NCBI RefSeq assembly: GCF_028769735.1
Contig: NC_088169.1
Location: 40,586,729 to 40,650,728, forward strand
Length of the DNA stretch: 64,000 bases
Direction: 5' to 3'
Origin: Zonotrichia leucophrys gambelii
Taxonomy: Eukaryota; Chordata; Aves; Passeriformes; Passerellidae
This document shows, one piece after another, positions 36,073 through 48,769 of the stretch; position 1 is the first letter of the stretch, and the number at the start of each line of letters is the position of its first letter. The notes under the pieces were generated by a model. The model was not told the origin of the DNA. It saw nothing but the letters and a program-made list of their open reading frames with translations, and did not search any database. The position numbers were made by a program, and so were the translations under genes.

Positions 36073-39040
36073 CATGCTCTTCCTTCCTGGCTTTCCCAAG
36101 ACAGCAGAGATGCCATGGTGTCTGCACTGAAGGCGTGCACCCTAATGCTGTTCTGCCTCTCAGTCTCTGGAAAGTCCTTGGGAGGAAGGACGTTCTAAGA
36201 GTGAAAATGAAGTCTCTTGGATGGAGGCAGTCTTTTTCAGCTCCTTAAAGCTATAATTTTTTAAAATTATAATTCACATATTCCAGGGAGGTGTCCTTTT
36301 GTAAAATCTGAAATGTATATTTAGGTTTGTGATAGAGAAATTGAAGATATTGAGAAACCTCAGGTATCTTGCTTTAAGAATTCCACTGAGAGATGGAGCA
36401 TGGTTGTTGGAATTGTGTACAGATATGTATATAATGTCTTTTTTAAAAGAAAGCCTTTCAGTGTGCATAAGGAATCACTGTGTACAAAATGGTAAAGTGC
36501 TTTTGTAGATAATGTTAGTGAGGTAAACATTTGACAGGCCATAACTGAGTATTGCCTTGCCTTTATTACATGTAAAGTTTGAATTATGTGGTAAGTGAAT
36601 CTCGGCTAGATTTTTGTATGTGAAGTATTTGCCATTGAAAGAGTTAATCCTGTATTATAGAACCTTCTATTTGTACCTCAGCACAGACACAATTTTATTC
36701 TGTTTCTCTAACATTTCTTTCTTTTTACTTATATTCTGAGCATCACTTTCTGTTTATGGTACTACTTCTAGTTGTTTTAAATTTCATACACCTGGTCTCT
36801 CAAAGCTTTAAATTTAAATTATTGTTTTTCCTAGAGAATGAGTTCTTTCATATCTTCAGTTTCAAACTGTGCCAATGCAAATTCTGAAGTAGTTCAGTTT
36901 TAGTAACAGATATTTGTGAAGCTTGTGAAATTCAGACACAGGTTTGTTTTTTTTTCACCTGAACATGTTTAAGTGAAACATGTTTATTCCCTTCATTTAT
37001 ACTGAAATATCTCCTTAAGGTGTAGATTCTGAGACAGTGGCAAGTATTTCTTTATCATGCCTATTTTTATCATTAAAACTAATGTCTTTTGGCATAAAAG
37101 AGAAATCATCCATAGATTCACTGTTTGGTCTTGCTGCCTAGCTCTGTGCATGTCTTTACCAGAATGGATAGATGTTGGACAGAGAGACTGAGAAACAGCC
37201 CAAGTGCTGTGTGCTGGGTCCTGCTGCTTGCCTCTCCAGAGAAGAGTTACTTCTTGAAATTTGGAATTTTAAGATTTCCACTATTCCTGTGAGGGCTTCT
37301 AGATAGCAGACTTCAGGTGTGATAGATGTTGGAAACAGTAATACTAGTCCATTAGTTGTATGCACAGTTGATTAGGTAGCTGATATTTTTTTTTCCCCCA
37401 CAGTATTACTCTGAGGTTCACCTTGGTTGGTTTCACCAAGACTATATTCAGGTTCATCTTATTCCAGTAGCTAAGAGAGCATTTTTGCCTTCTTTTAATG
37501 AGGAAATTGATGACTTTATGCTTTGCATGACTGTGAAGTAACTTAACATATTTACTTTTTTAAAAAAATATGGATGGAAGCTTTGGAACAGAAAGGCTTA
37601 ACATTTAAAATACAGGCATATCTGCCTTGCTTGGTACAAGAAACCCAGGTACTCTAACCATTGTGGAAGCTGGTGAGGTCTCCTTCCAGGACTTCTATCA
37701 CCATGGTAGCCCTTAGTCTATGCATATTAATAGCCTTAATTTATTAATTTAAGAATTTAACAGTAAGAGGACACTGTCTTGCTAACAGAGCTAGTAAACT
37801 TCTGCCCAGGTTGGAACAAAAGTTGGAAGAAATGTGGGTGTGTGTTCATCTTGAGGCCATGCTTTCAGGCATTACTCATTTGCCAACCTAATGAGGTAAC
37901 GGGTTTCCTTTATGGCTAAGGAAATTTAAAATAAATTGAACAATGCTAAAGTCTGAGCAATGTTTTACAACTCCACTTAGATTAATAGTTTTAATTATGT
38001 TGTTTACTGTGCTCTCAAGTGTTATGGATAGGCTCACTTTTGAGGAAACAAATTTAGCACTGCTTTTGTGAAATGGGCATCAGAATGCAGTGCAATGGAA
38101 ATTTACCTGTTGATGTCTCAATATGAGAGCATTCAGCCTTCAATAGATCCCTGTGCTGTGACTGCACAAGGAAATCAACAGGTGTGTTTGCACTGGAAAT
38201 GTAAATTGATCAGTGTAAGCTGTTCCCTAGTCATCTGTTAATGTAAGGACTGGAAATTAAAGTGAGCTTAATTGGAGATGCACAGAACTCTGAGACTTAG
38301 TGGGGAAGTTGAAACTTATGCTGCTGGCTTGAATGTCAAGAATTTATCAATCAGCAAGTTGAATTAAATTCTTAGCTACACTCTTTGAACACTCATTTGA
38401 AAAGTTATATATATGTGTTTTGAGTTGCATTTTAATTGTGTTCCAGGACTGTATGTTGAGGAAGTACTTCTCTGAGTAGAAGAATTTGCTTGATGTGTCA
38501 GAGCTTAAGATGAGTAAGACTTGTGGTGAGGGCAGGTGGCCAAAAGGCTTGGGCATTTAGAAGAAGACAAGACCTCATTTATGGTAGAGATGTGTATTTT
38601 TATATGTAATATACAGATTATTTAAATATAGACTATCTTAAATTGAGATTCACTGAAAAAAAGTGTGCTGTATCTTGAATGTAGAAGTACAATCATTTGC
38701 TATTAAAAAGTATTGATGCTTTAAAAATCAGGTCTATATTGATAACAGAAGAGGAGCTTCATTTGAAAGAAGCACCACCTCAGTTTCTCAGAGGAAGTGT
38801 ATTGATATTTTTGAGAGGTTTTTTTCATGCTTAAAACATGTCTGTGTTACGATGTTGCACTGATGATTTTTCTGTGCAGGTAGTACTTCTCTCAGTCTTG
38901 ACTATACTAAATGACAAGCTATCCCTATTTATGCAAACCCTTAAATTAGTAGAACTGCTTATTTGTCAGGGATTTCATGATTAGGCAGTAAATAAACTCA
39001 CTGTTTAAAAACAATAAAATCAGTTATTTGAACTGAAGGC
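36073..39040 (+). other. STK24: STK24 3' UTR (extent estimated)
   Basis: AT-rich sequence after the stop with no intron signals needed. Candidate AATAAA signals are at 37930-37935, 38991-38996 and 39013-39018, with later ones at 39917-39922 and 40691-40696. The close pair near 39.0 kb would give a UTR of about 3 kb. The true cleavage site is unknown, so the end given is only an estimate. Confidence 0.55.
38991..39018 (+). promoter_or_regulatory. STK24: Paired poly(A) signals, candidate STK24 3' end
   Basis: Two AATAAA hexamers (38991-38996 and 39013-39018) 22 bases apart, followed by T-rich sequence around 39044-39072. They are good candidates for the main cleavage site, but other hexamers exist upstream and downstream. 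Confidence 0.4.
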
Positions 39041-42000
39041 TTGCTTTTTTATAACTCTCAGATCTATTTTTTTACCTTAATTTTCTCTGCAGTTGCACTT
39101 TGTGGTTGCTGTGCAGTTTACTGAAGGATGATGTGCTAGGGCACAGAACACTTCTGTGTAGTGACAAAGCAGTGACTTCACTCTGCAGTGCCATGGTTCC
39201 TTTGCAGCTCCATCACTCTGTGTGAGCTTGTGGGAACAGAAGATGAACTGATCTTTGTGGAATGCCCTAACTGGGGTGTTCTGCCCCTGCTGTGCAAGAG
39301 GGGCAGGTGGAGAGGGAAGGTGAGGCTGGGTGTGTTGGCACCTCACTGCAAAGCAGCTGGCTCAGTGTGAGTTCCCATCCTCCTGCAGGGTGGCACCCCA
39401 TCACCTGCCTCTTAATGTGCTTTTAATGTAGTTGGGCAATGTCTTCTTTAGGTCTCACTACTTTCTGTGACATTCTGTGTTACTTTTTAAACTGTGTGGT
39501 ACCAGTTTGTAGGAGTTTTACACTAACCTGACTTTAAAGGAAATATGTTTTCCCTTTAAACTGTCACCATTGGAAGGTTATCCAGAGTGCTGATAAGAAC
39601 AGGTGTGATGCAAAGATCAGGACAATTCCAAATCGGTTTTGTAGGCTGCTGGGGAGGAGCTGAAGGTATAGCACAAATGTGTTTCCTGTTTTTAGCTGTG
39701 CTGTGCAGATGTGCTGGGAACTGCACTGAGCACATGCCATGGACAAATTGTATGCAAGGGCTTCCTGCCACCTCTAATGCATGATTACAGAGGACCATGA
39801 ACGTGTGTGTCTTGTTTTCTGTAACACTGCTCCCTGTTTATAACCGTGTATTTCAATTTTAGTTTTGTCACTCTACACCAACACAGTAAACCTCCTTGTA
39901 AACTACGTGACCTAGAAATAAAGAAGGAAAAGTTTCATGAAATGTTGCCACCTGAGTGGTCAGTGAGATGAGATTCAGGGCCCCTTCCCTCGAGGGGACG
40001 CTCTGTGGGCTTCCAGAGCAGTTATTGCCCATGTGTCAGCAATGATATGCAGAAAGGTCATTAAACAGTGTTGGGTTTTTTTATGGCAATCAGAATTTGT
40101 AGCACTTGCAGATGGCAGTGAGTTAAAACCCACCTTGCAGCCTCCATCCTGCCAGCCCAGTGAAACTGATTAAGTGCTCACAACAAACTACATGGATTGC
40201 ACCTTTACCTGGTGACAAACTCTGTGACAGCTGCACTCCAGCAGTTGTACTTCATTACTATTTTCTGCTGCTAAAACCTGTATGTGTGGCACATTGCCAA
40301 TTATTTTGTCCCCTACCAGCGTTCCTGTGCCCCAGGGCACGGGCAGTGTCCCTGTGCTGTAGCAGCTGGAGTTGTGCATCTGCCTGCACATAGGTAACTG
40401 TGCTTTTGAGGGCTAAGACCACGTAATTGGTCCTGTATAGAAAGAAAGAATGGGCAAGATTGGGCTTTTCAGGTCTTTCTTGATCCTCTTTCTTGGCTGA
40501 TGGAATGGCAGGCTATTACACCTGATTTTGTCTCTAAAACAAATTTTTCTTCCTCCTTAGTCAGAGACTTTCATCAAGATTTCTGCAATCACAGCATGTT
40601 TTCCCCTACCTGCTGACTTGTCTTTCAGTCTGTCATTTTTGTCTGGTTTCAGCTGAATTTACAAAGGCATTAAGGTGTCAGTGTTGTTCAAATAAAATGT
40701 TCTGAAAAGAGGTAGGTTTGAGGTATATTATCAAACACATCTTAACAGAGGTTAAATTAGACAGCAGATAAATGGTGGAGATGCTTAATCTTGTTGAAAA
40801 AACCACAGGAGTCCAGGCTTTTTTGATCCTTTTGCCTGTGGAGCTACCTCCTGAGGCAATGAAATCCCTGTTTTGTTTTTATTTGTCCATTATTGGAAAC
40901 TGGCAGCTATTTCATGGTGAGTAATAACAACACCAGCAGCAAATCTCCTGGAGTGCCCCATCTGAGGTTTGCCTGCAGCTGAGAGAGATGTGTTTAGTGA
41001 TAGCTCCTGACCTGGCACACAGTGACCCTCCCTCTCTGCAGGCCCTGCTGGGCTGAGCAGGCAGTGCTGTGATGTGAATCAGGATTAAAAATAAGTGGTT
41101 CTACATTAGAGCTTTCTAGTACATTGAGTTTTATTCACACATGTGGACTCTGCCCATTTCCAAGATAGGAGAATCATGACAAGTGATCTCACTCTCTTAC
41201 TATCATTTCAGTTTTGGGTTAACCCTGGGAATAGACACCTAGAAAAATGCTGACAGGTGACAGCAGTTCAAATGGTTCCATTTTAAAAAGAAATAAAAAA
41301 TCACACTAGGAGAGAATAAAAAAAAAGTCTTGTGTGTGCAGCTTTTTTTATAGGAAAAATACAAAAAGGTAAAAATGGTGATTAGGTGGATATTCTAAAA
41401 GTTGCACCCACAGCTTAGCTTGGTCTCTGCTGTTAAAATAAAGATCACTGTATTTTGGTCTTTGCCTTATTTTCCAAATTCACCTCGTGTAAAAATGAAA
41501 CTTAATGAGAAAAAGTGTTACTTGATTTCTTTGGAGAGCTCAGAATAAACTACTGCAGCAGACAGCAGTTAATGAACATTCTATTCAACAGGCCCCAGGG
41601 TTCTAAATTAAAATTCAGTTTGGCTGAATTAAGGGCATGGCCCTCAATATAATTTCCATTAAAAAAAAAGTCTTTCACTGTTATAGACAACACTTCTAAA
41701 GGGAAGAGGCAGGGCCCTGTCTTGTAAGGTACTATTTTACCACTGAATAATAATTTTTGGCAGGACCAGGTCTGCAGCGTTTTACCTCATAGCAACATCG
41801 AGTGCTGTTGCTTTTCCAGCATTGTTTTCCCAGACCAGTATGGCTGCAGCTGAGTTGTTGTTCACCTGTGCTGTGCTATTTCCTCTTCTCCTCACTATGC
41901 AGATCAGTGCTCACATTCCTGGACAGTCCTGAAGCACTGGAATTCCTGTATGTTACTCCAGGGCAGGGTGACAGGCTCAGAATGGACAAGGCAGTGGGAC

Positions 42001-43190
42001 CTGCAGCTGAGAAAATGGCCTTCAGATTTTCCTACCTACATTCCAAGTCTGTCCTTCAGCACATCTTAGCCAGAGGCAGTGCTCCAGGGTAGGTGTGGTT
42101 ATGGCACTGGTGTGGAGAGCCAGGGGCACCAACTGAGGCAAAGAGCAGCTGCAGCACTCTGCCTGCCCAGGGGGCTGAAGGTCTCCCTGCAGCTGAAGGA
42201 AATGCTCTGGAAAGAGTTTCCCTTTGGCAGGATGTGCTTGGATTTGGCCGTGAGGACTGCTGCTTGTCCTAAAGGGTTTGGAGCCCATCCTCATCTCAGA
42301 CAGAGGTATGTCTGGGGTTGGGGTAACAGAAAGAACACTTTACTGGCTCGAAACAGGCATATGTACAATGGTGGTGTGAGGTATTTTATTCCCTTTTGTT
42401 GTGAGCAAAGCTGTAAGAAGCCATTTTACACATCGCACACAGACAAGCCATTAACAGAGCGAGTAGCTGGATGAAGAAAAAGCAGGGATAGAACTTGCCC
42501 AGCTTCCTTTCCCACACTGACCTTCAGGCCCCCTCTGCTCAGCACCATGCTCCCTCCAAGGCCTGTAATGGTGATGGGTGCTACCAGCACAGCAAACTTC
42601 TGCCCGTGGAAGTTTTACATCACCCTAGTGACAATGTTTCTCAGAACACAAGGGAAAGCATCTAAGCCTTGCAGATACAGTGCTGCCAGCCTTCTCAGCG
42701 CCACCAATTGATCCAAAATGCGGAGCCAGCTGATGTTGAAGTTAGGCATACGAAATGGGTAATTCTGCTGCAGGTTGTGTGAGTCACTCTCTGTCTGCCT
42801 GAGCCCCAGGGGAGAGAGGGAGAGACTGAAATTCCAACAATAAACTGCAAGTCAATTTGGGATGTGTAGCAAGCAGGATGAAAACTCGGGGCTTCAGCAG
42901 TACCCCCCAGCTTAGAGCAATTTAGTTACCAAAACACTACAAATGAATCACAAATAGCTGCAGTTCTTGTAGCATACAGGTTTTCTTTCAAGTTCGTAAA
43001 ACAAACAGCAGAATGTCACCACAGCCTTTAATTTCTCCTTGTACATAACCATTCACAGTACATTAACAGCCCAAATAATATTGCACTGGATTATTTTAAA
43101 AATTTTTCGTCTTGCAAGTAGTACTCACTTTTCAAAGCCAACAGATGAATGATTTGGTCAACTTGCACCAAAAAAATGGTTAGGTAAGAA
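39041..43190. other. Space between the convergent STK24 and FARP1 3' ends
   Basis: About 4 kb between the estimated 3' ends. It is mostly single-copy-looking sequence with some more GC-rich patches (39080-39400, 40300-40390, 41780-42300). Open frames in these patches lie on both strands, overlap each other and match nothing I know. Further AATAAA hexamers on both strands mean either 3' UTR could reach into this space. No gene, RNA gene or clear mobile element recognised. Confidence 0.5.
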
Positions 43191-43876
43191 CCCTATACTT
43201 TATTTATACCACATGGATTTGTGACCCCAAAGGGAAATGAGAATGAGCTGTCAACTGTTTCCTTCTTAAACATAGAAAATTAGTAAATCGTTGCTGATTA
43301 AATGTAGAAAGACTGGGGGGGAAAAAGCATGAAATCTGAAAGTTATCTCATTCCTGTTAGACTGCTTGCTGTATATATAATTATATTCTATACTGTGAAA
43401 ATCCATCTACATTTAAAAGCCCAGCAGTCTACAGATTAACATGGTAAAAAAAAATAATATATTTTTATGAAAAGAGAAGAAAATAGTGTTTGCCTCAGAG
43501 GAGAAAGTTTTCATATTTCAGTCATCTGGGAGTTCTTTTAGGTGCAATCTTTGAGGCAACAAAACGTCTTTTGGCATTTGGCACTCTAATAAGGACAATA
43601 TTTTAATACTGGCACAAGCTAAAAACAGCACAGAATGACAAAATACAAGACATGAAATGAACCGCAGCCACTGGGATGATGGTAAGCTAGTTTGTATATT
43701 CAGAGAACTTAAACAGTTTTGCTGAGGAATTGTGAAAGTTTCTGCAAAACCATACTCAATTCTCTTCTTTTACCAAAGTGTAAGTTTTCCTAAACTTGGA
43801 GGGAGAAAAAGAGTTTCAAATGTCCTCTAGAAAATCAGCAGCTGCTGGACAATCACCCCAGCGGCTCATTCGGCCG
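43191..43876 (-). other. FARP1: FARP1 3' UTR (extent estimated)
   Basis: Sequence following the FARP1 TGA on the minus strand, up to the first AATAAA. It is AT-rich with A runs on the plus strand and has no open frame of interest. The UTR may be longer if a later signal is used. Confidence 0.5.
43201..43206 (-). promoter_or_regulatory. FARP1: Candidate FARP1 poly(A) signal
   Basis: TTTATT on the plus strand, AATAAA on the minus strand, about 670 bases after the FARP1 stop. The next minus-strand hexamer downstream is at 42385-42390. Which is used cannot be told from sequence. Confidence 0.35.
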
Positions 43877-43958
43877 TCAATAGGCGTGAGGCTCTTTGTG
43901 GCTCAGAGCACGAGCGCGAGAGGCAGAGCTGGTGGCACTTCGGATCACTTCCATCCAC
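43877..43958 (-). CDS. FARP1: FARP1 last coding exon: end of PH2 and C-terminus
   Basis: An 82-bp coding part (phase 2 in) completing a split Arg and encoding WMEVIRSATSSASRARALSH, then KEPHAY and TGA (43877-43879 on the plus strand). The Trp begins the last PH2 helix (human WMEVIRSATSSASRP...). The extreme C-terminus differs from the human KESLVY ending, and a consensus PDZ-binding motif is not evident. Several CpG sites make this short exon more CpG-rich than its surroundings. Confidence 0.94.
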
Positions 43959-45045
43959 CTGTGAGCAGGCACCAGGACAGACACAAACAGAAGGAAGGTC
44001 AGTTCCCAGGGGAGGGTTTCTTGACAGGCACAGTCTGTGCTATTGGTTGTACAGTTTGACTTTTAGTGCCTGCGGGAGCATCTTCCTACTTCACCCCTAA
44101 ATCTGTCTCAAGGCAACTTCCAAAACTGTAAGGAGGTTTAGAGAGAACAGACAGCAGGTCCCAAACAGCAGGTATGGGTCCCAAAACTTGTGAAGTTAAT
44201 AGTGATTTTACTTGCTCTGCACACACCAAATATCTTTTTCCTGAGTGGTCCAAGCAATGAGCAATTGAGACCAACCATTCTTAATCTGAGAGCAAAAAAA
44301 ATGTACTTTAGCTGCAATTTATGCTTCTTTTTCCTAGAACTGATAAAGGCATTTTGTGTTTTTATTTTATCATCACTTTCCCACAATTTGCCTTGTTTAT
44401 AGTTTTGGACTGACATGGCTAAAGGTTAAGAGCAGCTTTCTTTGATGAAGACATCATGATTTTTGACATGTTCATGCTTCATATAAAAGAGCTAAATTAG
44501 TTCCCTGTATGAACAATGACAAACCACAAATTAGGAGGATTAGTGCCTTTTCCCTGACTCTCCACTTACCTGAAGTTCAGTGGGAGGTGTAAAAATTACA
44601 CGGTGAAGTGGCATAAATATGTAGTAGGAATAGCTGCTTCTATAAAAATTGGAATTTTGTTTCAGGTGCGGATTTTCCATGCAGTTGTACTAAAGGAAGC
44701 AAAGCTATTCTGAAGAGTTACTGAGGTGTCCTGTGATCTGTTCACATGCTTCCTGAAGGCTGAGGCATGGAGCTCCCCACACAGCCAGCCTGATCAATTT
44801 TGACTGGATAATTTCAGGTTTTGCAGTAATTACTATTACTGCTTCCATATCATCACAACCAATCACTTGATTTTAGCAGTATCAGGGTTAAAATTTCTTT
44901 CATAATTTTAAAAACTTTCTCCCATTGTGCTGAACCACTTTGCCTGTATTACTGAACCAACTTATTTAATAAACTTTGTATCTACTAACCTTTGAAAGAA
45001 TGCTCCTGAAATTTAACAAAAATTTTCTCTCAAAAACAAACTTAC
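43959..45045 (-). other. FARP1: FARP1 intron
   Basis: Intron of 1.09 kb; nothing recognised. Confidence 0.8.
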
Positions 45046-45197
45046 CTTTCAAAGGTGTATTCACTTTCAGCCCTGAAGTAGTACACGTGGGATTTGAAAT
45101 GTAGCTTGAACACGTAATCTTTGTGAATGTTTTCAGATTCAGAAGGAAGGGTAAGTGAATATCCCAATAAAGGAAGGCTGGCTAAAGGATGATTGTC
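45046..45197 (-). CDS. FARP1: FARP1 exon: PH2 domain core, residues 969-1018
   Basis: A 152-bp exon (phase 0 to 2). The minus-strand translation contains DNHPLASLPLLGYSLTLPSE, then HKDYVFKLHFKSHVYYFRAE and YTFER. These are the beta strands and loops of the second PH domain (human DNHPLASLPLLGYSLTIPSE). Acceptor cttttcag, donor gtaagt. The strong match and phase identify FARP1 rather than FARP2, which as I recall reads DDYPLASLPLLGYSVSIPRE. Confidence 0.96.
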
Positions 45198-46202
45198 CTG
45201 AAAAGATATGATGGAAAGTGCTGTGAGATAAATGCCCTTAAATAAAGAGAGCACGTAAGTAAATGGAAAGTAGATACAACCTCATTTAAAGATCACTGTG
45301 TTTCTACACATGTGCAGAAAAATACCAGATTTACAGAACTGCAATAAGATAAACTGTCTGGTAGTTTCAGTTGATCATCATTACAGACCCTCTGCATAAG
45401 GACCTGCTGCAGGTTGATCCCCTCAGTATTTCCTTGAAGGAAAGGTGGCTAATATCTTGGAGTTTCACAGCTTTCACACTGATGAATATAATGCTCCATT
45501 GTTTGCCACTGGTAGGGCACCACCCAGCTTCATCCTCAGCTTGCAAATTCCCACTCCTTTAGAGCTGTGCTGGCCACCCAGCAGGGTCACTGCTGAAGTG
45601 CAGTTACTACATGGCAAACGATTTCTTTATCTCTCTTACGTGTGGAATATCCTCCAATTCCTTCTTTCATCATTTAGGATTTCTATAACAATGCATAATG
45701 TAGCAACTTGAGTTACTTTGTGCTTATGCCCTGCTCAAACAGATTCAGGAGTCCAAGAGATTCTAAACAGAAATCCCCTAGTTTTGCAGTAGGATGTTTG
45801 CTCAGGTAGATTAAATCATTGACCGCTGTTCTCTTGTTTGGCTTAAGTGTCAGTAATGATAAACAAAATTTGTAAGTCACTATTAAATTTTTAATTGTAG
45901 TGATAAAAGCCTGGTTTGAAGTTGTACCACAGTTTCTGAGCAGTGGTGAGCTCTGCTGTGCTTTCAAGAATGATCTGCATTGTGCCTGCTGAGAGCTTCA
46001 GGAAAGAACTGGCCCAAGAGCAGTGAGAACAAGCCCTGCTGTGTGCCAGTGGCAGTGAAGGCTGTGTGTGCAGCTGTGCCCAGTGCACCTGCTGCTCCAG
46101 CCACAGCATCCCTGACTGATACCCACTTTTCTCTCAGCTGCCTCTTTGGAAAAGAACCCCCCACTGTCACCTCCAGCCACTCACACTTGCCCAATTGGTT
46201 AC
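45198..46202 (-). other. FARP1: FARP1 intron
   Basis: Intron of 1.0 kb; nothing recognised. Overlapping chance frames lie on both strands in its more GC-rich end (45960-46200). Confidence 0.8.
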
Positions 46203-46310
46203 CTGGTGCGATTTATAGAAGAACATGCAGAAGTTGGTGAACACCACCCAAAGCTTCTGCCACCCGTTGCTGTTTTTGAATTTTCTTAGCAGATTTCCAG
46301 ACAATTGGTT
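46203..46310 (-). CDS. FARP1: FARP1 exon: start of PH2, residues 933-968
   Basis: A 108-bp exon (36 codons, phase 0 to 0) encoding NQLSGNLLRKFKNSNGWQKL then WVVFTNFCMFFYKSHQ. The first two PH2 strands with the basic KFKNSNGWQK loop are clear. Human has FCLFF; this copy reads FCMFF. Acceptor gtttcag, donor gtaacc. It is the common downstream partner of the two alternative upstream exons. Confidence 0.96.
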
Positions 46311-48769
46311 CTGAAACAGATCAAAAGCAGTCAAGTAAAACAGTGAAAGGTGCCTGCATCTTAGTTATTGTAAGAAAAATTATTTGCTTTTATCTGATTT
46401 TATGTGGCCTGGTTGTAAATGAAAATTCAGCAATTGACTGGACGTACTTTTCTTCTGCATTTTTCTACTGCTGAGCAGTACTTTACATATTTTTTTGTTT
46501 TCAGCTGGGTACTTCCAAAAACTCAAAGCTACTACACTAATTATTTTATCAACTGAGGTGGCTTTTGGTAATCTGTTACTGAACCTCAGTCTTGTTAATC
46601 CTACTGTCTTCTTTTAGAATGGTACTTAAATATAATGGAAACAGAAAGTCTGACATGAGTTTGTGATGTAAAGAAAAATTATGACACACTTTAGAATTGC
46701 AGATAGAGACTGAGGTCTCTGTACCCAGGGACTTCACATGGTACTTTTCAAAGATTTCAAAAACAAGGACTGTTCACCTTAATTTTAGCTGGATTTTGGA
46801 TAGTTTAACATAAAGGAGGAGACAGCCATAACCAAGTACGTGTATTTAATGGCTGGTTGAAGCAACTGCTCTTCATATAGTGAAGACAGAAAGCCAGGCA
46901 TCATTGTTCCTTGCAAATGACAGGGGGGTTCTCAGTGAATTATGAAGGATTTCCCATTCCTTGTTGACTGTAGGGCTCTTGCCTGGATCACAGTAGCTGT
47001 TTACATCATTCTTGTTATCTAATGCAGAAGCTAACAACTTAATCTGTAAAGCTTAATAGTCGAAATCTGGGGTTCCTGGTGTAGCTACTACAAATGAAGT
47101 ATTCTTAGAAAGTTCTGCTTTCACCAGCCTTGGATATGCATTAAAGCCTTTCCTTTAACTCATCCTGTTCTCTGATATCTGGACAACTGCCTCCCTGCCC
47201 TAAGTTACAGGTGTACTCCTTAATTTTCTGTTACCTCATTACTCTGGAGGATATCATAAAAGGACAGGCTTTGCATTCGGTACCAGCAGACATATGAAAT
47301 GGAAACAGGCCGCTGATCACTGATCAGTCCAGCAGGTAGGGAGGAACAGTCACTGACAGAGAGAGGCTCTTCTACCACGAGAGAGACAGAAAGGAGGGAG
47401 AGACACAAAGAAAATAAACGATAATGCTGAAGTGAGAGGCACCGACAGGACGAGGTGAGCATGAGCGGGCCCTGCCACGCATGGAGCAGCAGTGGAGCTG
47501 GAGATGTTTCACAGAACAACGCATGGCTCCAGGGTGGCTTGGTCTTCACTGCTCTGTGTTCATTGGAGGCACAGGGAAGGAACAAAAATGAGCAACAATG
47601 AACACTGATCTCAGACCTAGTTAGATTTGCCTAACTACATGTTTTAATCATTAGAATGAGTCACTGGTATAAGTTCTAGATCGGTTTATAATAAGGCCTC
47701 TGGCTTTAGGGAAAAATATGAGACCTTGTCCTGTGCTGAACTATTCCTCCCTTGCAGGATATAAGGATAGGAAGAATGGAAAATCCCACCTACGTGAGAC
47801 AGAAATGAGGCTCTACTGTCAGCATTTTTTAGCATGAATATTTTGTCATACTTCAGCAACAAACTCACTCCTGTTTAAAAACAGAGGCAGTTACACAAAC
47901 TGTGGATATGTTTGTCCTTACATCACTGTGTTCTGCATCAGTATCTCTTCTCTAGAGCAATGGTGGCCTAATGTTTGAGGGCTGCCATGTGAGTGCAGAT
48001 CCACTCAGCTTTAAGACTCCTTCTTCCATTTTTATAGAGCATAAATTCCCATTTGCTGAGGGCCATGATAAAGTACACAGAGCTCCTTGGACTCTCTTCG
48101 GTGAAGGGGGAACACCTCAGCAGGCTTACTACTTCATCCTAAAACCTACACTGAGCTAGAAATCTTTCATTTCAATCTTTGAAAAGACAATGTCTGCACC
48201 TTGGCTGTCGAGTACAGAATTAACGAATGTGTATCAAATTGGCTTAGCTGTGATCAGAGTGGTAAAAAAAGGGGTTTATTTTGAGGTGGAAAATGCAAAT
48301 AAAGAAAAAGCAGATGAGACTGAGCAATGAGACAAGGTTCCAGAAAAGATGGCTAGGTAAAGAAAGTAAGTTAGTAATAATACACATAATTGAAACTCTG
48401 GCTGCAGCAGCTAAAGACAATATCCTTTCCGCTCGAGCAATGACTTAATGCCTCTGTAACTGAAAGCATTAAGACAGTTTGAACTGCTGTACATTCTGAA
48501 GGCCATCAGCTTTTTTTTTTGACAGTTGCTTCTATGAAAATTACTTCTCTAACTGATTGTACACAGGTGCACTACAGGAGCAGATCTGTGCTGCCTGAGT
48601 GACGGTTCATGCCATGGTTTGGGAATACAGGAGGCAGGTTAATAACCGTGCCTGGAACTTCCCAGGAGGAGACAAGGGAACAGTGTACTTGTTAAAGGAG
48701 GAGCAAAAAGGAAATTGTCATTGAAAAGCGAGTCTGGAGCTGCAGTTCAGGTGGTTCTGAGGCAGATAC
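46311..48769 (-). other. FARP1: FARP1 intron (holds the alternative exon)
   Basis: Intron of 2.46 kb between the linker exon at 48770-48933 and the PH2 exon, interrupted by the candidate alternative exon at 47235-47371. No mobile elements recognised. Confidence 0.8.
47235..47371 (-). CDS. FARP1: FARP1 candidate alternative exon (mutually exclusive with 48770-48933)
   Basis: A 137-bp exon-like segment: 2 bases plus 45 codons, entering after one base and leaving in phase 0, exactly like the constitutive exon at 48770-48933. The acceptor follows a long C/T-rich tract and ends gtggtag; the donor is gtaaca. The peptide contains EPLSVSDCSSLPAG, then RPVSISYVCWYRMQSLSFYD and ILQSNE. Its second half aligns with the constitutive RGNTTVHVCWHRNTSVSM and IDFSIAVE: same spacing, 9 of 26 identical, including VCW, plus similar residues. 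Using both exons or neither gives an early stop. It would replace the PH1-PH2 linker and the strand just before PH2. Transcript support is not available here. Confidence 0.62.
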
